NCBI RefSeq assembly: GCF_000260115.1
Contig: NZ_JH651380.1
Location: 494,213 to 558,212 of the forward strand
DNA from: Galbibacter orientalis DSM 19592
GTDB taxonomy: Bacteria; Bacteroidota; Bacteroidia; Flavobacteriales; Flavobacteriaceae
DNA length: 64,000 nucleotides
Reading direction: 5' to 3'
In this document: positions 9,327-17,145 of the stretch, one piece after another
How the letters are laid out: each line of letters begins with the position of its first letter
How positions within the stretch are numbered: position 1 is the stretch's first letter
Translations under genes and position numbers: made by a program
Notes under the pieces: generated by a model
Database searches by the model: none
Seen by the model: the letters and a program-made list of their open reading frames with translations, nothing else
Told to the model about the DNA's origin: nothing

Positions 9327-10039
9327 GGTTTGTTAATTTTAGTTTGAATATAAAACTTTTAGAGAAAGTTTCAAAATATCCTATACGTTATTGAAAAAAT
9401 TAAGAGTATAAATCAGTCTATTTAAGATAGATTTTTTTTAAATCCACCGCGCTCCTCATTTTCATTTTCTAAAAAGGCCTTTTTGGTAAATCCTTCTTTT
9501 GGATTTACTCGGCAAAGTCCTGAAAATAAAAATTGAGCCTTCCCCACATTTTAAGGGTTTTATAATAAAAGAAGCCGTTACCTGTTTTTCGGGATAACGA
9601 AAAACAGCGGTAGTGGGTCTAAGGATTGCTAACCCGAAATCATTTTTTTAGGCGTTTAACTTCCCGTACACGCCTGCAAAAATGTATCGGCTAAGCATTC
9701 CTAAACCCCTATAGAACCTGTCAAGACTATAACAAGTTTTGCTTAGAAATAAGGTTTCTACTTCCTTGTAAATCCTAGGATTTACTGGCGTCAGCAGACA
9801 CTCCTGATTTCTGCTCAAAAGTCTTGACAGAACCTACTGCTTTTATAAGTGCTATGCACGCAAGAAGGCAAACAAACACCCCTTAAAATGTTAGCTTATT
9901 AATAGGATGAATCTTTTAAATGAAATGTTGAACACTATTTTTTAGTCTAGTGAAAAATTCAAGAAACTTCATTTATAAAGTACTTCACTCAAAAGCTTGC
10001 AGACAAAGGGCATTTAGGAACCTTTTAAATTTTTTAATT
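9327..10039. other. Hairpin-dense noncoding block, copy 1
   Basis: About 700 bases without a credible gene, conserved with few changes in copy 2. It holds many inverted repeats: GTAAATCC/GGATTTAC near 9490-9510, CTGTTTTTCG/CGAAAAACAG at 9582-9607, AGGCGT/ACGCCT near 9650-9675, the multi-branch structure at 9718-9830, and a 14-bp palindrome AAAAAGGCCTTTTT near 9472 that is lost in copy 2. It could hold a structured RNA, a replication or transfer origin, or a long regulatory leader for ssb. Confidence 0.6.
9718..9830. ncRNA. Candidate structured RNA or origin element, copy 1
   Basis: An outer 11-bp stem (CTGTCAAGACT at 9718-9728 with AGTCTTGACAG at 9820-9830) encloses an 18-bp perfect palindrome GTAAATCCTAGGATTTAC (9768-9785), a small AGAAA/TTTCT hairpin and a GCAG/CTGC hairpin. 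This forms a closed multi-branch shape of about 113 bases. All stems are intact in the second copy. Strand and function are unknown. Confidence 0.4.
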
Positions 10040-10384
10040 ATGAGTACTTTAAAAAATCAAGTGCAACTTATCGGAAACGTAGGGCAAGAACCACAAGTAA
10101 CCGTTTTAGACAATGGCAAAAAAGTAGCTAGAATTTCCCTAGCAACCAATGAGAACTTTAAAAACTCCAAAGGTGAGAAACAAACCAATACCGATTGGCA
10201 TCAATTGGTAGCCTGGGGGAAAGTAGCTTCCCTAATCGAAGACTATGTATTTACGGGGAAAGAGATTGCCGTACAGGGAAAACTATCCTCACGTTCCTAT
10301 GAAGACAAAGAAGGTGTAAAACGCTATGTAACCGAGGTTATCGTCTCAGAGATTTTATTTCTTGGTGGAAACCAAGCAAGTTAA
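10040..10384 (+). CDS. ssb: Single-stranded DNA-binding protein, copy 1
   Basis: OB-fold SSB that coats single-stranded DNA, likely during transfer or replication of the element. I take the ATG at 10040 (MSTLKNQVQLIGNVG); the longer frame from 9950 lacks SSB homology upstream. The motif DWHQLVAWGK is typical of SSB. At 114 aa it is short and lacks the acidic C-terminal tail ending in Phe that chromosomal SSBs use to recruit partners, as seen in many plasmid or ICE versions. A hairpin terminator follows. Confidence 0.9.
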   Translation: MSTLKNQVQLIGNVGQEPQVTVLDNGKKVARISLATNENFKNSKGEKQTNTDWHQLVAWGKVASLIEDYVFTGKEIAVQGKLSSRSYEDKEGVKRYVTEVIVSEILFLGGNQAS

Positions 10385-10392
10385 AAAATAAA

Positions 10393-10416
10393 ACAGCAGG
10401 TCCCCCGACCTGCTGT
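10393..10416 (+). terminator. Hairpin terminator after ssb, copy 1
   Basis: Perfect 10-bp stem ACAGCAGGTC / GACCTGCTGT with a four-base C loop, followed by ATTT. In the second copy the stem is three base pairs longer because the bases on the left arm differ and still pair. Confidence 0.75.
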
Positions 10417-10453
10417 ATTTAACTATTTCGGATCAATTTAAAATTGAATAGTT

Positions 10454-10903
10454 ATGTTAAACAAAGTTAATGAAATTCAACTCTCGTATAAAGAAAGTTT
10501 TTTGACCAGTTGTGAAACAACTATTTCCAGTAGTAGCAAAGCTGCTGCTATTCTTTTACAATCCTTTGATATGAATACCATCGCTTTACAAGAGACTTTT
10601 AAAGTCTTATTGTTAAATAATAGCAATAAGGTAAAAGGAATCTATACGCTTTCCATAGGCGGTATCACGGGCACTTTAGTGGATATCAGAATCTTATATG
10701 CTGTTATTCTAAAAAGCCTATCTACAGCTGTAATTTTATGTCATAACCATCCCAGTGGCACGCTAAAAGCCAGTGAACAGGATAAAGAAATTACACAAAA
10801 AATCAAAAAAGCAGGTTTGTATCTTGATGTGAAAGTATTAGACCATATTATTTTAAGCCCCTGTGGGAAGTACTTCAGTTTTGCGGATAATGGTTTGTTG
10901 TAA
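10454..10903 (+). CDS. radC: RadC-like JAB-domain protein, copy 1
   Basis: JAB1/MPN-type metalloprotein domain of the RadC family, common on Bacteroidota mobile elements; the biochemical role is not settled. The metal motif CHNHPSG followed by Asp (SEQD) is present. At 149 aa it has only the C-terminal catalytic domain, without the N-terminal helix-hairpin-helix of chromosomal RadC. The first half is identical to copy 2 but the second half carries eight amino-acid changes and many silent ones, including Cys in place of Asp in LSPCGKYF, which marks this copy as the less conserved version. Confidence 0.85.
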   Translation: MLNKVNEIQLSYKESFLTSCETTISSSSKAAAILLQSFDMNTIALQETFKVLLLNNSNKVKGIYTLSIGGITGTLVDIRILYAVILKSLSTAVILCHNHPSGTLKASEQDKEITQKIKKAGLYLDVKVLDHIILSPCGKYFSFADNGLL

Positions 10904-10910
10904 AATAAAG

Positions 10911-11012
10911 ATGATGGAAAAAAATAATAAAGAATTTGAAATTTGGCTGGAAGCATGTCAAGACCAAGGAAATTATCCAGATGATTTTGATCCCAACTTA
11001 TATGATTTGTAA
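10911..11012 (+). CDS. Small acidic protein (33 aa), only in copy 1
   Basis: Short ORF (MMEKNNKEFEIWLEACQDQ...) a few bases after radC. The product is acidic and ends in NLYDL. It is absent from the second copy, where radC is followed directly by the 65-aa gene; this explains most of the length difference between copies. No family recognised. Confidence 0.4.
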   Translation: MMEKNNKEFEIWLEACQDQGNYPDDFDPNLYDL

Positions 11013-11030
11013 GGGCTAAATTTTAAGATT

Positions 11031-11228
11031 ATGGTTTATTTGAATTACAATAACCTCGATAACGAAACTCAAAATCGGTTGCTTTCCATGTCCAAAAAAG
11101 ATGTGGAAAGTCGATTTGGGAAACAATTAAAGCACTACGCTAGGGAACACTATGTAAATTATGAATCCCTATTGGAAGAAGAAGCGATACGAAATCTATA
11201 CAATTATACGTATGTTTTCAGTATCTAA
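11031..11228 (+). CDS. Hypothetical protein (65 aa), copy 1
   Basis: Soluble, helical, charged protein of unknown function that differs from copy 2 at two residues (Ser/Asn at position 28, Ser/Asn near the end). It follows radC in both copies and precedes a clean terminator, so it is probably the last gene of the ssb-radC unit. Confidence 0.65.
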   Translation: MVYLNYNNLDNETQNRLLSMSKKDVESRFGKQLKHYAREHYVNYESLLEEEAIRNLYNYTYVFSI

Positions 11229-11249
11229 ATAGCAAATAACACCAATCAA

Positions 11250-11276
11250 GCCCATCAATTATGATGGGCATTTTTT
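11250..11276 (+). terminator. Rho-independent terminator after the 65-aa gene, copy 1
   Basis: Stem GCCCATCA / TGATGGGC with a four-base loop, followed by A and six T. In copy 2 (60345-60370) the inner base pair differs but the stem and T-run remain. Confidence 0.85.
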
Positions 11277-11379
11277 ATGCGTAATCCCTTGAAATGAGTA
11301 TCTTTAAAACATGAGGTAACAGCCTTTTTGGTCATCAAAATAGGTTCGTTTTGACAGCTTTCCAAACGGACGATTTGAC

Positions 11380-11520
11380 TTTCCTTATATGACCATTTTA
11401 ACACCATTGAAATAAGGCACCCACCATGGTGGGATGTATGAATTTTGTCCCTGCGGGACAAAAAGGAGTAGCAAGAGGGTAACCCGCTGACGCGTGGTTA
11501 CTGATTTGAATTGTTAGTAT
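11380..11520. other. Putative oriT region upstream of bfmA, copy 1
   Basis: Within the 400-base gap before bfmA there are three successive inverted repeats: palindrome CCCACCATGGTGGG (11420-11433), hairpin TTTTGTCCC/GGGACAAAA (11443-11463), and GTAACC/GGTTAC around CGCTGACGCG (11479-11501). Hairpins next to mobilization genes are where BfmA/BtgA-type elements carry oriT. No nick site can be assigned by eye. Confidence 0.45.
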
Positions 11521-11584
11521 TTGATAGGGATTGCCTAGAATTCATATCAAAATACATGTCAATAGGGGGAGACTAAAGTTCGTT

Positions 11585-11639
11585 TTTTACTAAAAAAACC
11601 GCTTAGCCCAGTAAAACCTATACAAATTTTACTAAAAAA
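11585..11639 (+). promoter_or_regulatory. Repeats in front of bfmA, possible operator
   Basis: The 13-mer TTTTACTAAAAAA occurs twice as a direct repeat (11585-11597 and 11627-11639), with an inverted AGTAAAA at 11610-11616 between them. The second copy touches the bfmA start codon. The arrangement is conserved upstream of bfmA in copy 2 and fits autoregulation by the small DNA-binding BfmA, though this is inference. Confidence 0.4.
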
Positions 11640-12064
11640 TGGATAAAGGATACGAAAAAGAACCCTTTGTGACGGTTAAAATAAAGGAATCCGTGATGAA
11701 GAAGTTTAGGAGCTATTGCAAACAATTGGGGTGTTCTCAATCCATGACTTTATTAGTGATGCTGGAATTTTTTGAAACGAGTGGGATCTCTCCAAAAGAA
11801 CGCATGGATTCTAAAATGCAGACCTTAGAAAGCTTAGTGAAAAAAAGAATCAATCATGTGATTGCGGTGATTAAAGAACAAGAAAAGACGCAGACAAAAC
11901 CTACTTTGTCAATGTTAAAAGCCCTTTTTGAAGGCGCAGCCCTCAAGGATACACCCAAGTTTGTGGAAAAGAAGCCCAAGAAAAAGCCTCCCAAGTTTGT
12001 AGAGAAGAAAAGTGGAAATTCTTGCCAAACTGACCCATGTAATCCTGCGAAAGTGACCCACTGA
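11639..12064 (+). pseudogene. bfmA: BfmA/BtgA-family mobilization protein, 3' end replaced by IS21
   Basis: The first 125 residues match the intact 130-aa protein at 60733-61125, including the ribbon-helix-helix-like start (VTVKIKESVMKKFRSYCKQ) and the Lys/Pro-rich tail. At 12013 the IS21-family element begins, so the last residues are replaced by a short chimeric tail read from the IS end. The protein may still fold, but the mobB and mobC genes that should follow are missing here. Confidence 0.85.
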
Positions 12065-12112
12065 ATCCTATTTAAAGTGACCCGGGTATTCCTGTCTAAA
12101 TTGACCCACCTC
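12013..12112 (+). repeat. Multiple terminal repeats at the IS21 left end
   Basis: Four spaced copies of the motif TGACCCA/C (near 12032, 12052, 12078 and 12102), each followed or preceded by an ATCCTG/ATTCCTG block at about 23-base spacing. Repeated terminal transposase sites are a known feature of IS21-family ends. Two copies are seen at the right end. Confidence 0.75.
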
Positions 12113-12165
12113 TAGAAAGAGCATGTATTAAATAACTTGTATGGTTATAATCAAGAAAAATAACC

Positions 12166-13708
12166 ATGGCAAACATACATTTAGACATGCGAAAAATCAA
12201 ACAACTATATCGTTTACATACTCAAGGAGTTAGTAAGCGGAGCATCAGTAAACAACTTGGTATATCCAGGAATACTGTTCGCAAATACATCGAATTATTA
12301 CTAAAGAGCAAGCTTACAAGTGAAGAGGTTGATAAGCTTGGTTTTGAAGATTTACGTATATTATTGCATATTGATGAGACCCACATAACGACTCGTCATG
12401 AGTATGTTTTTAAGTTATACCCAGAGGTAAGCAAACGCCTTAAAAGGTTGGAGTTACTCGTTACATGATCTGGGAGGACTATTATCAAAATAAAAAGGTA
12501 TTTATCTCTTATTCTAGATTTTGTCATTTGTATAGAGTTTGGTCTCGTACTCAAAATCCAGTCATGCGATTTAACCATAAGGCTGGGGATAAAATGTTTG
12601 TGGACTTCACAGGAAAGAAATTAGCTATCATAGATCCCGCTACTGGTTTACTAAAAGAAATGGAAGTATTTATTGCTGTACTAGGAGCAAGCGGCTATAC
12701 CTATGTAGAAGCTTGTCGTTCACAAAACGAGAGGATTTTATTGGGTGCATAGTAGGTGCATTACATTTTTTCGGAGGCGTTCCTAGAGCAATAGTAACTG
12801 ATAACTTAAAGTCAGCTGTTACAAAAAGTAGCAAGTATGAGCCTATCCTTAATGAGAGTTTATTGGCTATGGCAACTCATTATGATACCACGATACTTCC
12901 AACAAGAACCTATCGTCCAAGAGATAAGGCACTAGTAGAAAATGCTGTAAAGATTATCTACACAAGAGTTTTTGCTCCATTAAATGGGAATGATTATTAT
13001 ACCTTAAGTGCTTTAAATGAAGCTGTATTAGAACTCACGGGGAAGCATAATAAAATTAACTTTCAAGCAAGGGACTGTTCTAGGTTAGATTTATTTACAT
13101 CTTTGGAGCAAGAAGAATTATTGCCATTGCCTACAGATAAATATCAACTACGTGCCTACCTAATGGGAACAGTATATAAGACCTCTCATATCCACATTAA
13201 TAAAGATAAGCATTATTACAGCGTTCCTTATCGTTATATAGGAAAGAAGGTTCGCATCATTTATACAAAAGACACCGTTGAAATTTACTATAAGCAAAAA
13301 CGGATTGCTGTTCATAAAAGAGGCTTAAAACGTCATGGTTACACTACCGATAGCGAGCATATGCCTTCAACACATCGTTATGTAGCTGATTGGAATCCTG
13401 ACACCTTTTTAAATTGGGCTGAAGGTATTGGAGGCCATTGTAAAACTTTCATCACTTTATTATTAGGAAAAAGACAACATCCTGAACAATCCTATAAATC
13501 TTGTGCTGGTGTATTAGGGCTAGCTAAAAAAGTTGGGAATGAACGTCTTGATAATGCTTGTAAACGAGCTTTAGATTATGAACGCATCAATTATCAAAGT
13601 GTTAAAAGTATTCTTGAAAAAGGATTGGATTTTATACAGGAAGATACCAATACAGAATCTACAATCCCTAAGCATGGAAACATCAGAGGGGGCGATTATT
13701 ATAAATAA
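12166..13708 (+). pseudogene. istA: IS21 transposase IstA, two frameshifts
   Basis: DDE transposase of the IS21 family. The reading is split into three frames: N-terminal HTH (SISKQLGISRNTVRKYIE) to about 12450, a middle part with VDFTGKKLAI to about 12725, and the rest with IVTDNLKSAV and the C-terminal Mu-transposase-like domain to 13708. The first break needs one extra base in the run around 12450 to give RxGVTRYMIWEDYY; the second needs one extra A in CAAAACG near 12723 to give SQKREDFIGCI. Both look like single-base losses in homopolymers. Confidence 0.85.
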
Positions 13709-13729
13709 TTAAATCATTATAAATTACTA

Positions 13730-15033
13730 GTGATGCGTTAAGTTTTTAAAACTTAACATAATCATCTGTTTATTAATATATTATATTCGTTCTTTGATTT
13801 TTTGATTTGAATTTACCTGTAGCTTTGTCACTTTAAAAATGTGGCTATGAATTCAGGAAAGTATGTTTTCTCTCAACTTCTTCAGTTTATTGACAGATAC
13901 GAGTTCGATAAATGTGTAGAAAAATACAATGGAGACTTCCGAACAAGAGAATTTAACTGTTGGAACCTGTTTGTTCAACTGTTTTTTGGGCAGTTAACTT
14001 CACGCAACTCGCTTCGGGACATTTGCGTATGTTTGAAAGCACACCAGAATAAGTTGTATCACCTAGGGATTCGCAAGTATGTAAATCAATCTACTTTATC
14101 TAGGGCAAATGAAGTCCGTGACTATCGTATTTTCTCCGATTTTGGAAATTATCTGATCGGTAAGATCAGACCTCTGTACAGTAACGAACGTATTGCGGGA
14201 GTAGACATTGCAGGTGAAGTATTTGCCTTGGATTCCACCACCATTTCGCTCAGCCTCAAATTGTTCAATTGGGCACCCGGTAAATACTCCCGGGGAGCGG
14301 TCAAAGTACATACTTTGTTGGATCTAAGAGGTAGTATTCCCGCATTTATTCTAGTTACTGATGGTAAATATCACGACAGCAACGTGCTGGATAACCTGAT
14401 CACGACACCCGATTCGATCTATATCATGGACAGGGCCTATATTGACTTTGCTGCATTACAAGGCATAAACACTCGTGGCGCATATTTTATCACCAGAGCC
14501 AAATCCACAATGGATTTCTCCATTATTGAAAGTAATTTCAACATCGATCCTTCGACAGGGCTATTGGCGGATGACACTATTGTACTAAACGGATACAAGT
14601 CTAAAAAACTTTATCCTGAACCGCTAAGACTGGTACGATATTATGACCAAGAAAAAGAGGTCGAACTGCTCTTCCTAGCCAATAATTTTGATGTGTCAGC
14701 ACTTGAAATTGCACGACTTTATCGCCATAGATGGCAGATAGAGGTGTTTTTTAAGTGGATAAAACAGAATCTAGTCATTAAGTCACTTTGGGGACACTCG
14801 GAAAATGCAGTTAATATCCACATCTGGACAGCGATCTGCACCTACCTGATTATAGCTCTGGTCAAACTTACTCTGAAAAGCTCATTATCTATTTACGAAA
14901 TCATACAAATACTAGGGGTGTCAGCTTTCGATAAAACACCGTTGAAAGAGCTAATAGTTCAAGATCAAAAAAATCAAAACGTCAAAGAACAAAATTTGTG
15001 GAATTTATTTGATGCAAAAACTTAACGCATCAG
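13730..15033 (+). mobile_element. IS4-family insertion sequence nested between istA and istB
   Basis: Inverted ends GTGATGCGTTAAGTTTTT (13730) and, complemented, CTGATGCGTTAAGTTTTT (15033). It is flanked by a five-base direct duplication TACTA (13725-13729 and 15034-15038). Its removal restores a short istA-istB gap, so it inserted after the IS21 element. Confidence 0.9.
13841..15025 (+). CDS. IS4-family transposase
   Basis: Intact 394-aa DDE transposase with an N-terminal DUF4372 domain (about 5-75), first catalytic Asp in VFALDSTTISLS, second in IYIMDRAYIDF, and the IS4 signature Y-x2-R-W-x2-E-x3-K in YRHRWQIEVFFKWIK. It fills the nested element, and its stop lies just before the right inverted repeat. 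It appears functional. Confidence 0.93.
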   Translation: MAMNSGKYVFSQLLQFIDRYEFDKCVEKYNGDFRTREFNCWNLFVQLFFGQLTSRNSLRDICVCLKAHQNKLYHLGIRKYVNQSTLSRANEVRDYRIFSDFGNYLIGKIRPLYSNERIAGVDIAGEVFALDSTTISLSLKLFNWAPGKYSRGAVKVHTLLDLRGSIPAFILVTDGKYHDSNVLDNLITTPDSIYIMDRAYIDFAALQGINTRGAYFITRAKSTMDFSIIESNFNIDPSTGLLADDTIVLNGYKSKKLYPEPLRLVRYYDQEKEVELLFLANNFDVSALEIARLYRHRWQIEVFFKWIKQNLVIKSLWGHSENAVNIHIWTAICTYLIIALVKLTLKSSLSIYEIIQILGVSAFDKTPLKELIVQDQKNQNVKEQNLWNLFDAKT

Positions 15034-15048
15034 TACTAATTATAAATT

Positions 15049-15843
15049 ATGAATGACCAAACATTACAACAAATGAAACAACTAAGGCTATATGGCATGC
15101 ATAGAGCCTTTACGACAACACTAGAAGCAAATCATCTAGCATATACTAATGATGAGCTAGTAGCGTATTTATTACAATCTGAATGGGATGATAAACACAA
15201 TAGAAAAATAGAACGATTAACCAAAGCAGCCAAGTTTAGATATAAAGCTTCTGTAGAAGAGATATCTTTTGAATCCAGCCGAATGATTGACAAAAACCTA
15301 TTAATTAGGTTCACATCGTGCGAGTTTATTAAAAACAAGGAAAACATACTCATTACAGGAAGCACAGGTGTTGGTAAAAGCTTTATTGCCTCAGCTATTG
15401 GATACCAAGCTTGTTCTCTAGGGTATAAAGTCAAATATTACAATATCAATAAGCTTTTTGCTAAACTCAAACTAGCTAAAGCAGACGGTTCATACATGAA
15501 AGAAATCGATAGAATAGAAAAACAGGATTTGCTCATTCTTGATGATTTTGGACTTCAAGAACTTGATACTAATAAAAGACAAGCTTTTATGGAAATCATC
15601 GAAGATAGACATGGAAAACGTGCTACTATCATAGCCTCACAACTACCAATTATGGGATGGCATCAAATTATCGGAGAACAAACTATTGCTGATGCTATTT
15701 TAGATCGACTGGTACATGCAGCACATAGAGTGGAACTTAAAGGTGAATCCATGAGAAAAAAAAGAAAAAACAATGATAAATTTTATATTTTTATAAGCAC
15801 AAAACTGCTCTTTTTAGAACCTGTTTTACTATGCTCAATTTAA
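15049..15843 (+). CDS. istB: IS21 helper ATPase IstB
   Basis: AAA+ ATPase that works with IstA in IS21 transposition. Walker A GSTGVGKSF and Walker B LLILDDFG are present, as is the family ending ELKGESMRKKR near residue 240. The last 25 residues run into the terminal repeats and are probably not part of the ancestral protein. The frame is intact, unlike istA. Confidence 0.92.
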   Translation: MNDQTLQQMKQLRLYGMHRAFTTTLEANHLAYTNDELVAYLLQSEWDDKHNRKIERLTKAAKFRYKASVEEISFESSRMIDKNLLIRFTSCEFIKNKENILITGSTGVGKSFIASAIGYQACSLGYKVKYYNINKLFAKLKLAKADGSYMKEIDRIEKQDLLILDDFGLQELDTNKRQAFMEIIEDRHGKRATIIASQLPIMGWHQIIGEQTIADAILDRLVHAAHRVELKGESMRKKRKNNDKFYIFISTKLLFLEPVLLCSI

Positions 15844-15879
15844 ACAGGAATGGGTGGGTCAACTTTACAGGAATTTACA

Positions 15880-15991
15880 TAAGTGACACCGAATTTTGAA
15901 AAAAGGTACAAAATAGACATCGAATTACAAAATCCAAAAAACGCCAAATAGCGCTAAAATAAAGGGGTTTCACTTCATTCGGTGTCACTTA
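15880..15991. repeat. 112-bp element with perfect 15-bp inverted ends
   Basis: TAAGTGACACCGAAT at 15880-15894 and its exact complement at 15977-15991 bracket an 82-base AT-rich core. It abuts the IS21 end directly. It could be a MITE-like unit or two opposed ends of a lost IS. Confidence 0.6.
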
Positions 15992-16070
15992 TTTTGTGGA
16001 TTGGACAGACACCGAATTGCCCCACTTTTTATTGCTATTAATTGAATTTAAATGAAATGGTATAAAATGA

Positions 16071-16105
16071 AAAATCCCGTAAACACTGATGGTTTACGGG
16101 ATTTT
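16071..16105. terminator. Strong hairpin, likely terminator
   Basis: Perfect 14-bp stem AAAATCCCGTAAAC / GTTTACGGGATTTT with a seven-base loop; the A and T ends make it bidirectional. It lies downstream of the truncated MFS gene on the minus strand. Confidence 0.75.
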
Positions 16106-16245
16106 GTTGGAGCTTATTACGCTCTCAGCGGAGAAAGAGGATCTATACTTTTTTTCAATTTTTGAGTGTTTATAACGTCTTGAAGAGGGTTGAAAATTGA
16201 CTGACACCTAATTGGATAAACTTTAACATTTTTAACATTCTACAG

Positions 16246-17145
16246 TTATATTTTGCTCATAAATAAACTATTATGTTCTAAGATTGGAATATTATTAGCG
16301 AACAAAGGTTGTAAAACAGCCATTATTGAACCACATAGCATAAAACCAATACCTATTTGGTTACTGTTAAATCCTAATTCATCTTTCCCATATATTGAAA
16401 AGACAGTTTCAAACAGCGTTACTACAAATTGGATGACAAACGACAGACCCAGTAATACGACAAAATATTTGGTAAATGTGAATCGCAAGCTCGCTTTTTG
16501 TGTTGTGAACGTATGTACGCGAGTGGTGTTTTTTAACCATTTTGCTACTACAAATAAGACTATAAGTCCTAGAAGAGCGGCAAACAAAAAGGGTACTGAA
16601 AATCGGTCTAAATGCAGCAGACCTATCGTATATTTTAAATGAAGGTCAGTTTGAGACAGAAAGCCACCAATGACAGGACCAAAAATAACACCAGAGCTAA
16701 TGGCAACACCCGACCAACCCATTATTTTTGTTCTTCGTTTTTCAGAAGTAATGTCGCTCAAATATGCGTTGCTAACTGGAATAACTGATGACGTGAAAAT
16801 ACCACCAAAGATGCGAGCAACATATAGCATCGTCAATGATGTAGCAAGACCGGTAAGTAATTGCATAATTACAAAGCCGATTAGCCCAACAATGATAATG
16901 GGTTTACGGCCGTATTTATCGGATAGCCTGCCCCAGAGTACAACGAAAAGAAGCTGGAAGAGCGGATAAATACTGGTCAAAAAACCAATATGAAAGTTAA
17001 TCGAATCAGTATCTAGGTTATCTCCTAAAGCTAATCTTTCGGTATAGTAGGGAAGGGTTGGCAATAAAATACCATAGCCCAACATCACTACAAATAAACT
17101 CAACAGGATTAAAAATATCCTGTTGAGTTTTTCTTTTTTGTCCAT
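16246..17145 (-). pseudogene. MFS drug/metabolite transporter, C-terminally truncated
   Basis: N-terminal nine or so membrane segments of an MFS efflux protein, with the motif LWGRLSDKYGRKPIIIVG after segment 2 and PVIGGFLSQ in segment 5. At 299 aa it lacks about 100 residues of the usual 400. The last 15 or so residues (after AVLQPLFA) look unrelated, so the gene was cut by the rearrangement next to the IS debris. It directly abuts the P-type ATPase stop and is the last gene of the minus-strand array. Confidence 0.8.

Larger units (their letters stand above)
8140..12012 (+). repeat. 3.8 kb direct repeat, copy 1 (mobile-element backbone)
   Basis: This segment recurs at 57340-61106 in the same orientation. 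The left boundary is sharp: both copies start with GCTCAAAGTGG and the preceding base differs. The right boundary is where the IS21 element begins inside bfmA. Copy 1 is longer by about 106 bases, mostly a 33-aa ORF after radC. Most of the block is nearly identical, but the 3' half of radC is clearly diverged. Homologous recombination between the copies would remove 49.2 kb. Confidence 0.95.
12013..15879 (+). mobile_element. IS21-family insertion sequence with nested IS4 element
   Basis: Ends are defined by matching inverted repeats: left TGGAAATTCTTGCCAA (12013) and, on the complement of the right end at 15879, TGTAAATTCCTGTAAA, both continuing into TGACCCA. It contains istA (broken) and istB. 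No target-site duplication is seen: the left flank is bfmA and the right flank is unrelated IS debris. So the DNA beyond the right end has been deleted or rearranged since insertion. Confidence 0.9.
15844..16245. other. IS right end and IS debris, no gene
   Basis: After the IS21 right end at 15879 the DNA contains several copies of the motif GACACCGAAT in both orientations (15880-15894 and 15977-15991 as a perfect inverted pair, 16009-16018 direct, and a variant GACACCTAATT near 16202). This looks like piled-up ends of one or more lost insertion sequences. A strong hairpin lies at 16071-16105. Confidence 0.6.

Noticed and set aside
9950..10039. A 30-residue N-terminal extension of SSB
   Set aside because: The extension differs in amino acids between the two copies while SSB itself is identical, and it lacks any SSB feature.
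11639..12064. The 141-aa form of BfmA as a new protein
   Set aside because: The last 16 or so residues are read from the IS21 end; the intact form is in copy 2.
16120..16145. GCGGAGAAAGAGG resembling the 3' end of a tRNA-Ser on the minus strand (possible att remnant)
   Set aside because: Only about 13 bases match; no T-loop GTTCGA or cloverleaf follows, so chance is likely.
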